Source: Desulfoprunum sp.
GTDB lineage: Bacteria > Desulfobacterota > Desulfobulbia > Desulfobulbales > Desulfocapsaceae
Assembly (NCBI GenBank): GCA_030696435.1
Contig: JAUYSF010000337.1
Coordinates: 1-13,472, forward strand
Length of the DNA stretch: 13,472 bases
Direction: 5' to 3'
Below, piece by piece: positions 1 to 7,895 of the stretch; within the stretch, counting starts at the first letter, position 1, and the number at the start of each line of letters is the position of its first letter. Position numbers and translations under genes: made by a program. Below the pieces are notes generated by a model that did no database searches, had not been told where the DNA came from, and worked only from the letters and a program-made list of their open reading frames with translations.

Positions 1-63
1 GATGTCCTGCCAGCGGAAATAGCTGAAAAAATCCATCATTATCTAATACTACTCACCAGTTGA
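1..63 (+). CDS. Possible C-terminal end of an unknown protein (partial)
   Basis: Frame 1 is open from the window edge for 20 codons and ends in TGA at 61-63. The peptide starts DVLPAEIAEKIHHY and ends LILLTS, which has the look of an amphipathic helix ending a real protein. It is too short to assign to a family, and a 20-codon open frame can occur by chance. After the stop, about 160 bases carry no recognisable gene before the stop codon of the minus-strand channel gene at 224. If real, this gene and the channel gene converge. Confidence 0.3.
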   Translation, partial: DVLPAEIAEKIHHYLILLTS

Positions 64-223
64 TGATTGAATCGGTCGCAAGTACCCCCCGACAGCTCAA
101 GGCCAAGTTCGGGATTATTCGTGTATTTTATCCACTCCAGATTACAACCGCTTTCTGAATTATACCAATAGAAAAAACCATTTACTAAATTTTTACGTCA
201 GATGAAAACAAAGAGACAAGATG

Positions 224-1573
224 TCAGGAAAGCCCGTTTTTGACAGTCGCGACAATCTCGCCTGCCTCAGGACTCTTTACCACCACCTCGTCGACACCCA
301 CGTCCATGGCCTGTTTCCGGGTTTCCTCTTCCTCATCAGCCGTGAATAAAAACAGCTTTATCGTCCCACCAAGCTCGGAAGCCCTGATCTGTCGACAGAC
401 CTCAAGGCCTGAGATATCAGGCAATTTGAAATCGATAACTGCCGCATCCGGCCGTTCCTTCAGGATGAGTTCATATCCTTCTCTGCCGGTGGAAGCGGTT
501 ATGATATTGAAGCCGGCTTTCTGAAACAGACGGGTATAAAGACGCCTGATCACCGGGTTGTCGTCAATAAGAACAATTTTCATTGGTTGCAGGTTTGCCT
601 GAGAGTCCTCATCATTCACCGACTGAAAAGGAGAAACAAGCAGGGCATCGCCGAGATGGATCTCAGCCTCCGGGGGCGGTATCAGAATATCCTTGCCCCC
701 GCGGCGGATACCGATGATTCCTCCGCCAACGATGGAGTTGGCCGCCTCGACGGCGTGACCTGCCAATTCTGATTTTTCGGTCACCTCAAACCAGCGGTGC
801 TGCATGCCTCCAGCTGCTGCATCCCCTCCCTTTCTGCCCTGAGTTGCAGCAGTTCTGGCCAGAATCCGATCGGCAACCCTGCGGCCGGCAGAGCTATACG
901 GGGAGATTATTGAATCTGCCCCCGCTCGAAGTATCCGCGATTCCGAGGATGCCTGCTGGGTTCTGGCGATGATGTGCAAGGTCGGATTCATCTCCCGCGC
1001 CGTCAGAACGGTAAAGAGATTGTGGGGATCGGAATCAAGCAGGGCCAGGAGGGCAGATGCCTTTTTTATTCCCGCCTTACCAAGAATTTCCTCTCTTGTC
1101 GCGTCACCGTCGATATAGTTAAACCCCAGTTCATGCAGCTCTTTCAGCAGATCTTCAGCGGCCTCTATCACCACAAAAGGGGCTCCGGCCTTCTCGAAAT
1201 GTTCAGCCGCAGCGGCCCCGACACGACCATATCCGCAAATGATATAATGCCCTTTAAGCTTTGCAACCTTCTTTTCCATGGCTTTTTTCTTGAATTTTGG
1301 GTTTGACGCACGCTCCAGCATCATTTCGGTCAGGGCTTGAATGGCAAAACCCAGACTTCCCACACCTGACAGGATCAAAAAGATGGTAAACAATCTACCG
1401 GCTTGAGAAAGGGGGTGAATTTCACCAAATCCAACCGTAGCAATGGTAATCACCGTCATATAGACGGCATCAAGCAACGGATACCCTTCGATAATAACAT
1501 ATCCGACCGTGCCCACACCGAGAAAAAAAATGAGGAGCAAGATGGCGAGGCGTATCCGATTGCGGCTTTCCAT
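224..1573 (-). CDS. Two-TM K+ channel fused to RCK (TrkA-N/TrkA-C) and response-regulator receiver domain
   Basis: This 449-residue protein is probably an inner-membrane potassium channel with cytosolic gating modules. Residues 8-30 and 60-82 are hydrophobic segments flanking a pore loop with the filter TVGFGE (46-51), a variant of the canonical TVGYGD. An RCK/TrkA-N Rossmann fold follows at about 108-235, with GYGRVG (114-119) and an acidic residue after the second strand (VIE, 135-137), as expected for nucleotide binding. A TrkA-C-like domain spans about 259-316. Residues 331-449 are a full receiver domain with the acidic pair D337/D338, phosphoacceptor D381 (VIDFKLPD), T411 and K433, so phosphorylation looks possible. 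Channel-RCK proteins usually end after TrkA-C, so the receiver is an added output-less module and may gate the channel through a histidine kinase. No kinase is visible nearby. The ATG at 1573 is the first start before TM1 and has only a poor Shine-Dalgarno. The family call is firm; the phospho-gating is inference. Confidence 0.93.
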   Translation of the reverse strand: MESRNRIRLAILLLIFFLGVGTVGYVIIEGYPLLDAVYMTVITIATVGFGEIHPLSQAGRLFTIFLILSGVGSLGFAIQALTEMMLERASNPKFKKKAMEKKVAKLKGHYIICGYGRVGAAAAEHFEKAGAPFVVIEAAEDLLKELHELGFNYIDGDATREEILGKAGIKKASALLALLDSDPHNLFTVLTAREMNPTLHIIARTQQASSESRILRAGADSIISPYSSAGRRVADRILARTAATQGRKGGDAAAGGMQHRWFEVTEKSELAGHAVEAANSIVGGGIIGIRRGGKDILIPPPEAEIHLGDALLVSPFQSVNDEDSQANLQPMKIVLIDDNPVIRRLYTRLFQKAGFNIITASTGREGYELILKERPDAAVIDFKLPDISGLEVCRQIRASELGGTIKLFLFTADEEEETRKQAMDVGVDEVVVKSPEAGEIVATVKNGLS

Positions 1574-1892
1574 ATGATCGGGGAAAAATAAAGGAAGAAC
1601 AGAATAAAAATTATGTATTATGAAGACTATAGCATAGCTAAAGCCTTATTGAGTAGAACTTTTCTTTAACAAACCCGGCTTTTGCCTGAACCGCAGTCTT
1701 TTTTCCGGCTAGACTGACTTCGTGCTTGAAAAAACGTGCAACACCGGGCATATCTTGATGGGACGTTGTATACGCAATTCATCAGCCCCCGAGACCAGAT
1801 TGTACCGAGAGCTCCACATCAGACGCAACCCTATCTGGATCAGAAAATCAATATTGAAAGCAGTTCTATCTGCATCATACACCTAAGCAATA
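1574..1892. other. Divergent intergenic region with an inverted repeat; no gene seen
   Basis: These 319 bases separate the channel gene (minus) from the DUF748 gene (plus) and must hold both promoters. I see no convincing coding frame. CAGTCT at 1694-1699 and AGACTG at 1711-1716 form a perfect 6-bp inverted repeat around an 11-base T-rich spacer. It has no trailing T-run, so an operator is more likely than a terminator. A weak plus-strand promoter-like pair is TTGAAA (1726-1731) with TATCTT (1751-1756), but the 19-base spacing is poor. An AT-rich block at 1586-1650 would suit the minus-strand promoter, though no clean -35/-10 pair stands out. Confidence 0.4.
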
Positions 1893-4800
1893 ATGTCGGA
1901 TCATTTCGGTAACATCAGCATAACTCCACCAGTTCCAGCAAAGCCAGCCCCCAAGTCGGCCACCAAACCTACCCCAAAGCCAGCCAGTCAGCCCGTAAAA
2001 CTACGATCCAGAAACCGGCCGGAACGCCCCAAACCAGCTAAAAAAACAAAGTGGAAAAAACCGTACCTGTATGCGTTGCTGCTCCTTGCCCTTCTGCCAA
2101 TACTCTATAGCATCGCAGGTTTTTGGCTGATACCCTTGTACATTGGCAAGGCCCTCCCTGAAAAACTGGCAGACCAGACTGGCATGCGGCTTACCCTGGA
2201 CAATGTCGCCTTCAATCCCTTTAGCTATACGTTTTCCCTGCAGGGGCTTAAGCTCAATTCATCTCATGCCGGACCCGAGTCTCAGAATCTCCTGGCTATT
2301 GACAAGATTGAGGCCGATCTCGCCCCCCTATCCCTGCTGAGGAATAACCTAGTCAGCAATGCCCTGCGCATCGTTGGCCTGGACCTTAACATCATCCGCG
2401 CACAGGACAATCATTATAATCTCGAAGAATTGCTGAATGGCAAAGGCCCGGGTCCGTCCTCCGATATCATGAGTTTTTCCGAACTTCCCTTTCTCTTTTC
2501 ACTCAACAACATCTCGATCAGAGAAAGTAAGATAACCTTTCAAGATACGCCATCGGCGGCGACCCACACCCTTGAACAAATCGAGCTCGACCTGCCGACC
2601 TTGTCAAACTTCCCCTTCCAGGTGGATGACTATATACATCCACGATTCTCGACCGTTATCAACGGCAGCAAGATTGAACTCACCGGTCAGGCGGCAATGC
2701 CCGGTTCTGAAGGCAAGGATGGTCTAAAAACCAAGCTTTCGTGCAATATCCACGCCCTTGACCTGCCGCTCTACAGCAAATATCTGCCTGCATCTCTACC
2801 GCTGCTCCTCACCAAAGGCATGGCAGACGGCAATCTGCAGTTTGACTTTACCCGTGACGCCACGAAAGGGGCTAAGATAGTCATCAGTTTTACAGGGGAA
2901 ATCGTTGACATGGAATTGACCGACAAGGAAAATTCCTTTGCCATCAACCTGCCGGCGACCACCATTGCAGGTAATGTGTTACCGATGAGCGGTGCCCTGC
3001 ATATACAAAATATCGCCATTCGACAGCCACATTGCACAGCCCGGAACACCCCGACAATTGAGAATCTGATACGCCTTGCACCTATCCTGGGAAGATCAAC
3101 CGCCAAAACAAGCGCAGGAAAGCTGCCTGCATCTATCGATATCGATTCTCTCCATATTGAAGATGGAGATCTCACCCTCTATAAAGAAAACGAGAAAACC
3201 CCAGCCGCTGTCTGGACCTCTCTACAGTTCAGTATCAAGGACTTTTCCAGCGTCAACTCTGCCACTCAGCCAACAAAAAAAGGGAGCTTTAGTGTCAGTG
3301 GTGAAAAAAAAGATTCCTCCATGGCCTTTTCCTGGCAAGGGACATTTAATGACAACGATGTACCTGAAGGCCTTTTCAGGCTTGATAATATCCCCGCAGC
3401 AACGTTTTTCTCCGGAATCGGTGTGCATCTCGGGACGGTTGGTGCCGGAACGGCAAATCTGCAAGGAAAACTCTCTCTCGCAATAAAAGATTCAGCTCAA
3501 AAGGAGCTCGTCACAAATCTAACAGAGAGCGAAATCAATCTACAAGGCTTGACGCTTCTGTCAGACAAAGCCCCCTGGCTTGATGCCCCCATTCTTAAAT
3601 TCACCGGATTCAGCAAAAATGGCTCTCGTGTTGATTTCGGCGGACTCCGCCTGGAAAGTGGCTCTCTCACCTTGCATAGTGAGAAGCTTCCTGAAATATT
3701 CAAAGAGTTTGCGGCAAAAGACAGCCGGATTTCCTTGAACAGCATCGATTTCAATGGAAAAATTACAGTCTTGGGCAAGACAGAAAAACCTCTCACTCTC
3801 AGCTCAGTGCTTTTACAGGCCACGAATCTGCAGGCGAAGACAGCCAACAAAGAGACTCTGATTTTTTCAGCAAAGATCAATGAAAATGGCATCATTAAGG
3901 CTAAGGGAACAGCACGTCTGGCCCCGTTCCAAGCCACTCTGTCTTCTGGATTCTCCGGAATTGCAGCTCAAACACTTCTCCCCTGGTTCAGCAACCTCCC
4001 TCTCCTGACAAAAGCGCAGGCCACCATAAGCGGCAAAGGAATCCTGACCATACCGGGGACTTCCTTTTCCGGACAGCTGCGACTTGACAATGCTGTCTTT
4101 ACCGACGACAAGACTCCGCTTTTAAGTTGGAATACTGCAGATCTGCAAGGTTTTTCCTATACCGCGACACCGTTCCATCTCGGTATTTCGCTCATGGAAA
4201 TCGCCCACCCCGTTATGACCTGGCAGCGGGCGGAAAAAGACGCAAGCCCTGGCGAAAAATTCGGTTCATTCCTGCAGAGCCTCTTGCCTGAAAAGGAAAA
4301 GGTATCTGCCCAGACCAAAGAATCGATCTCGATTTCCCAACTCGATATTCAGGAAATACGACTCAAAAACGGAGAGATACACTACAATGACAACAGGTTG
4401 TCGCCGCCATGGGCTGCGGAAATCAGCCAATTCGACGGTCTGATCTCCGCCCTGCACTCTTCCCAGACCAAAGAGCAGAGCCGATTCGCCCTCTCAGGGC
4501 ATCTGAATGCAACTCCCTTCTCGGTTGAAGGATCAGCCGATTTTTTCAGTAACAATATGGCCGGACAGAGCACATTCAAGATCTCGGAGTTCCCCCTTTC
4601 TTCTTTCCAGCAATATCTTCCCCAGACTCTTGGCCTTGACGGCAGCCAGGGAACGTTCTCGCTTGAGCTTTCATCTCTCTGGAACAATGCCAATCTCACC
4701 CATAAGGCACGATTTTTATTCAATGATATCCATCCAGAATCCACTGCTGAGGATACAGCCTTAACCCTGGCCCTACTCAAGAACGCCGACCAACAGGTTG

Positions 4801-5525
4801 AACTCAGCGTGACTCCCGTCCACACCAGCCAGGAAACCGGCACTCCGATCCTCGTTGACACTCTCACCGCATTCCAGCGGCAACTGATCAAAGCCAAGGT
4901 ATCACCCCTTCTTCTCGCCTCCGGGGACTATACCGATCTCGTCGGTAATGAATTCGCTGACTTTCAACCCGGCGGATTCATCCTGGCAGAAAAGGGACAG
5001 AAAATTCTCTCCCGGTTCTCCACCTTTCTGGCCGCCCATACCTCTGTGGGAGTTCGGATTACCGGCTGTGCTGATCGGCTTGTCGATGGAAATGCCCTAA
5101 AAAAACAGCTGGAAGACATTGAGGCAACGCGTGTCAGTAAAGAAAATGCCCGCCGAAAAACCGCCTGGCAGCATGAACGAGATCTTGAACAGGAACGGCA
5201 GAGGACCCAGCAGCAAACAGGCAGCAAGCAGGGAAGCACCAAAACTGACCTGCCTGCGCAGGTGCCCAATGATTACACACCCGTTTATCCGGAACCGATG
5301 ATCATCGAAGAATCAATGCTTGTCAATCTTGCCAGACAAAGGGCCGCAAGGGTGCAGGCTCTCCTGACAGAAAAACTGGGACTCGACCCTGCGAGGGTCA
5401 CGGTGACAGCCGAGCCCAAGGTGACTGCAGAGCCAAATAATCCTGGCAACCGAGCACTGATCAGCCTCAGCGCCTTCACTCCAACCAAGAACAAACCTGC
5501 CGCCCAGGAATCTCCCGGACAGTAA
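1893..5525 (+). CDS. DUF748 / AsmA-like envelope protein with split OmpA-like C-terminus
   Basis: This 1210-residue protein has the layout of DUF748 family proteins, which are long, beta-rich, AsmA-like repeat proteins of the Gram-negative envelope. A Pro/Lys-rich cytosolic leader (about 12-56) precedes one membrane anchor (about 58-83). The start of the periplasmic part, with TLDNVAFNPFSYTFSLQGLKL-type sequence near 101-121, is typical of the family. The bulk is repetitive beta-strand sequence with recurrent 'L.L..I.I..G.I.F.D' patterns. Near the C-terminus, ITGCADR (about 1056-1062) and LARQRAARVQALL (from 1146), followed by NRALISL (1186-1192), match the two halves of an OmpA-like fold. 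They are split by a charged Gln/Arg/Glu-rich insertion. An in-frame TAA at 1884-1886 makes ATG 1893 the earliest possible start, but no clear Shine-Dalgarno precedes it. Role is inferred: inner-membrane-anchored, perhaps in lipid transport or envelope stability as suggested for AsmA relatives. It is probably co-transcribed with the small membrane protein 69 bp downstream. Confidence 0.88.
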   Translation: MSDHFGNISITPPVPAKPAPKSATKPTPKPASQPVKLRSRNRPERPKPAKKTKWKKPYLYALLLLALLPILYSIAGFWLIPLYIGKALPEKLADQTGMRLTLDNVAFNPFSYTFSLQGLKLNSSHAGPESQNLLAIDKIEADLAPLSLLRNNLVSNALRIVGLDLNIIRAQDNHYNLEELLNGKGPGPSSDIMSFSELPFLFSLNNISIRESKITFQDTPSAATHTLEQIELDLPTLSNFPFQVDDYIHPRFSTVINGSKIELTGQAAMPGSEGKDGLKTKLSCNIHALDLPLYSKYLPASLPLLLTKGMADGNLQFDFTRDATKGAKIVISFTGEIVDMELTDKENSFAINLPATTIAGNVLPMSGALHIQNIAIRQPHCTARNTPTIENLIRLAPILGRSTAKTSAGKLPASIDIDSLHIEDGDLTLYKENEKTPAAVWTSLQFSIKDFSSVNSATQPTKKGSFSVSGEKKDSSMAFSWQGTFNDNDVPEGLFRLDNIPAATFFSGIGVHLGTVGAGTANLQGKLSLAIKDSAQKELVTNLTESEINLQGLTLLSDKAPWLDAPILKFTGFSKNGSRVDFGGLRLESGSLTLHSEKLPEIFKEFAAKDSRISLNSIDFNGKITVLGKTEKPLTLSSVLLQATNLQAKTANKETLIFSAKINENGIIKAKGTARLAPFQATLSSGFSGIAAQTLLPWFSNLPLLTKAQATISGKGILTIPGTSFSGQLRLDNAVFTDDKTPLLSWNTADLQGFSYTATPFHLGISLMEIAHPVMTWQRAEKDASPGEKFGSFLQSLLPEKEKVSAQTKESISISQLDIQEIRLKNGEIHYNDNRLSPPWAAEISQFDGLISALHSSQTKEQSRFALSGHLNATPFSVEGSADFFSNNMAGQSTFKISEFPLSSFQQYLPQTLGLDGSQGTFSLELSSLWNNANLTHKARFLFNDIHPESTAEDTALTLALLKNADQQVELSVTPVHTSQETGTPILVDTLTAFQRQLIKAKVSPLLLASGDYTDLVGNEFADFQPGGFILAEKGQKILSRFSTFLAAHTSVGVRITGCADRLVDGNALKKQLEDIEATRVSKENARRKTAWQHERDLEQERQRTQQQTGSKQGSTKTDLPAQVPNDYTPVYPEPMIIEESMLVNLARQRAARVQALLTEKLGLDPARVTVTAEPKVTAEPNNPGNRALISLSAFTPTKNKPAAQESPGQ

Positions 5526-5594
5526 GCATGAGACGACACCTTCTCCCTTGGAAAACCGGGGCAATCACAACGACCGGAACTCACCGAAGAACAT

Positions 5595-6047
5595 ATGTGG
5601 ATATTGAACTGGAAAGCACTCGAACCCTTTCTCTACTGGCTGGGCCTTCTTTCTCTTTGCACTTTTGTTATCAGTCTGGCCGGCATCCCCTGGCTGATCA
5701 GCAAACTCCCTCAGGACTACTTCATCCGCCATCTCACCTCCCCCCAAAAGCCTCTGAGCTGGAAATCCGGCCCATGCGCACTTTTCTGGTTGGTGCTGCG
5801 TAACTTTGCGGGGGGGATACTTTTTCTCGCAGGCCTGGCCATGCTGTTTCTCCCCGGCCAGGGTATCCTCACAATTGTCCTAGGAATTTCTCTCATGGCA
5901 TTTCCTGGAAAACACCGACTGCTCTCGTATCTCACTACACATCCTCCGGTACAGCGGGGTCTCGACTGGATAAAGACCAAAACCGGGCACCAGGCCTTCA
6001 TCTGGCCCGCCCAACGACCAGACCGGCCGTCTTCGACGGATCACTAG
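5595..6047 (+). CDS. Small PGPGW-type transmembrane protein
   Basis: This 150-residue membrane protein has three likely membrane segments: about 12-37, 62-85 and 90-104. The last two are joined by FLPGQG (85-90), which corresponds to the Pro-Gly turn that gives the PGPGW family its name, here in the PGQG form. The following MAFPGKHRLLSYL and DWIKTKTGHQAF segments, a basic amphipathic tail, also fit that group. The family has no established function. The gene starts 69 bp after the DUF748 stop on the same strand with no terminator between them, so the pair probably forms an operon and both products are envelope proteins. The purine stretch GAAGAA just upstream of ATG 5595 is a modest ribosome binding site. 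The last 15 residues are polar and likely disordered. Confidence 0.75.
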   Translation: MWILNWKALEPFLYWLGLLSLCTFVISLAGIPWLISKLPQDYFIRHLTSPQKPLSWKSGPCALFWLVLRNFAGGILFLAGLAMLFLPGQGILTIVLGISLMAFPGKHRLLSYLTTHPPVQRGLDWIKTKTGHQAFIWPAQRPDRPSSTDH

Positions 6048-6321
6048 ACGAGGTGCGTGACATGCCAGTCCGCTTCGGCCTGCACCACCACTTTCTTTCA
6101 ACACCTTGCTGAGCCGACCTCACCGGCATTCTTTAGACTTTCACCGAAAGAGATTATTCCCACCTTTCTTGAGATGTTCAGAAAAGAGAACATTTTCGAA
6201 AATCAGGAATTATCTGCTCCCATTTTTCCATTATTACGTATAGTATCAAATATACAATCTCCTATGGGCCTTGTTCATTGCCGCAAATTCTATCCGAGCG
6301 ATAAAGGTGATACGTCTTCCT
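6048..6321. other. Intergenic leader upstream of the sigma-54 activator; weak promoter candidate
   Basis: No convincing gene lies in these 274 bases. The last 90 bases are AT-rich and contain TACAAT at 6253-6258, a good -10 match, with TTATTA at 6231-6236 as a weak -35 at 16-base spacing. This would place a transcript start about 55 bases before the chosen ATG. I see no sigma-54 -24/-12 element (GG...GC) here, so autoregulation through sigma-54 is not supported by the sequence. Confidence 0.3.
6304..6310 (+). promoter_or_regulatory. Ribosome binding site deciding the start at 6322
   Basis: AAGGTGA lies 11 bases before ATG 6322. The alternative TTG start at 6271 has no Shine-Dalgarno and would add 17 residues with no family resemblance, so 6322 is preferred. 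Confidence 0.55.
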
Positions 6322-7806
6322 ATGAACAACACAGCACAAGATATCACGAGACTCATTCATAACCAGAAAAGCCTGCTCGATGTCATGCCGGCCATGGTCC
6401 TCATCACCAAAGGGCACGATTCACTCGAGTATATGAACCCCTGCGCTGTCCGTTTTTTCGGCAACCTCCAGCACGGTGAATCAAGCAATCGTGCACATAC
6501 TGCTGAAGAAACGATCAACTCTCTGTTATTGTTGGTACGTAAAGGACAAACACTCAAAAAGATAGGCGAAAAGCAGGAAGATAAAATCAACAGCAACCAT
6601 ATCGAATATGCCCTGGCGCCTTTCATCGGGTATCGTGGTGATCAGCTTTTCTGGCTCTTCATCCACGATTTGACCGATGAAAAAACCCATATTGAAGAGC
6701 TCTCTCTCTTCCATAACAGCATTGAGACGATCCTCTCCCATAAGATCAACGAACTGAAGGAAAGCGAACGGGTTCGCCAAAGCCTATCACAGGAACTCAA
6801 CCATCTGAAAGATCACCTAAAAAAACAACCGGCTGAAGGGACTATGATCGGCAGCAGCAAGGCTCTGCGCGAGTTGCGTGACATGGTCTTCCAAGTGGCC
6901 AAATCTGATGCCACGATTCTCATTACCGGCGAATCGGGAACGGGAAAAGAACTGGTGGCCAACCTGATTCGTGAGACAAGCAACAGGAACGAAAAACCCT
7001 TTCTGAAGATAAATTGCAATGCCATCAACGATTCCCTGCTTGAAAGTGATCTCTTCGGCTATGAGAAGGGTGCCTTCACCGGGGCCGACAGCAAACGTAA
7101 GGGAAAATTCGAGGTTGTCGATGGAGGCACCATCTTTCTTGATGAAATCGGCGATATCAGCCCACGAATGCAGGCAGCCCTGCCCAGAGTCCTGCAAGAC
7201 GGAGAGCTTATCCGGGTTGGCGGAAATATGCCCATCAAGGTGGATGTCAGGATTATTGCCGCGACCAACCTTGACCTGGCTAAGGCCGTACAGGCCGGGG
7301 CCTTCCGCCTGGACCTCTATTATCGCCTGAATATCATCAATATCTCCATCCCGCCTCTGCGGCAGCGCAAAGAGGATATTGTGGATCTGGTGACGCACTT
7401 CATCCGGCGCTACCGTGCAGCTTTTAAAAAGGATATCAATTTCCTGCCACAATCGATCATTGACCGCCTTCTCAACCACGACTGGCCGGGAAATGTCAGG
7501 GAACTCGAGAATGTTATCCAGCGTGCTGTTCTCATGGCCAAAGGCAATATCATCACTGAAAACGAACTGCTCTTCGATATCCCGGCAGATGCAAAGCAGA
7601 GTACCTCCTCCACCTCCTACCTCCAACGCCTGGATGGACTTTCTTTAAAAGGAATCATTGCCGAAGTCGAACGCGAGATAATCGTGCATTCCCTGGAGAA
7701 AAACAGAGGGAATGTCGCTCAAACGGCGCAGGAACTGCAACTTGGCAAGACAGCTTTTTATGAAAAGATCAAACGCTACGACATAGCTCCGAAAGAGCTT
7801 AAATAA
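6322..7806 (+). CDS. Sigma-54-dependent transcriptional activator (sensor-AAA+-Fis HTH)
   Basis: This is a 494-residue enhancer-binding protein that remodels sigma-54 RNA polymerase using ATP. Residues 1 to about 120 form a PAS-like sensory region (LLDVMPAMVLITKG, then EYMNPCAVRFFG), with no receiver domain, so input is probably a small ligand or partner. A coiled-coil linker runs from about 120 to 168. The AAA+ core at about 174-405 has Walker A GESGTGKE (203-210), the sigma-54 contact loop GAFTGA (250-255), Walker B GGTIFLDE (268-275) and arginine-finger candidates R329 and R335. A short linker leads to a Fis-type helix-turn-helix (about 453-485, NRGNVAQTAQELQLGKTAFY). Within the core, MQAALPRVLQ (283-292) has Ala-Pro where relatives usually have Lys-Leu. 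The targets cannot be read from the window: the neighbours are not preceded by recognisable -24/-12 elements. Family call is very firm; the start is set by the upstream AAGGTGA. Confidence 0.95.
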   Translation: MNNTAQDITRLIHNQKSLLDVMPAMVLITKGHDSLEYMNPCAVRFFGNLQHGESSNRAHTAEETINSLLLLVRKGQTLKKIGEKQEDKINSNHIEYALAPFIGYRGDQLFWLFIHDLTDEKTHIEELSLFHNSIETILSHKINELKESERVRQSLSQELNHLKDHLKKQPAEGTMIGSSKALRELRDMVFQVAKSDATILITGESGTGKELVANLIRETSNRNEKPFLKINCNAINDSLLESDLFGYEKGAFTGADSKRKGKFEVVDGGTIFLDEIGDISPRMQAALPRVLQDGELIRVGGNMPIKVDVRIIAATNLDLAKAVQAGAFRLDLYYRLNIINISIPPLRQRKEDIVDLVTHFIRRYRAAFKKDINFLPQSIIDRLLNHDWPGNVRELENVIQRAVLMAKGNIITENELLFDIPADAKQSTSSTSYLQRLDGLSLKGIIAEVEREIIVHSLEKNRGNVAQTAQELQLGKTAFYEKIKRYDIAPKELK

Positions 7807-7895
7807 TCACCAACTGAGCACATATATTGCATAGCATGAAGCAGGAGCAACGAACTGCATTATTAGCTGCTGAATTTTTCATATGAATACATATC

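Noticed and set aside
88..113. Hairpin CCCGA/TCGGG after the possible partial gene
   Set aside because: A 5-bp stem with a 16-base loop followed by ATTATT is too weak to call a terminator.
6057..6362. A 101-codon plus-strand frame before the sigma-54 activator
   Set aside because: It starts at GTG, overlaps the start of the activator in another frame, has no recognisable motif and reads like translated leader DNA.
6817..7626. A 269-codon minus-strand frame
   Set aside because: It lies entirely opposite the AAA+ core of the sigma-54 activator, whose motifs are unmistakable; it is an antisense shadow.
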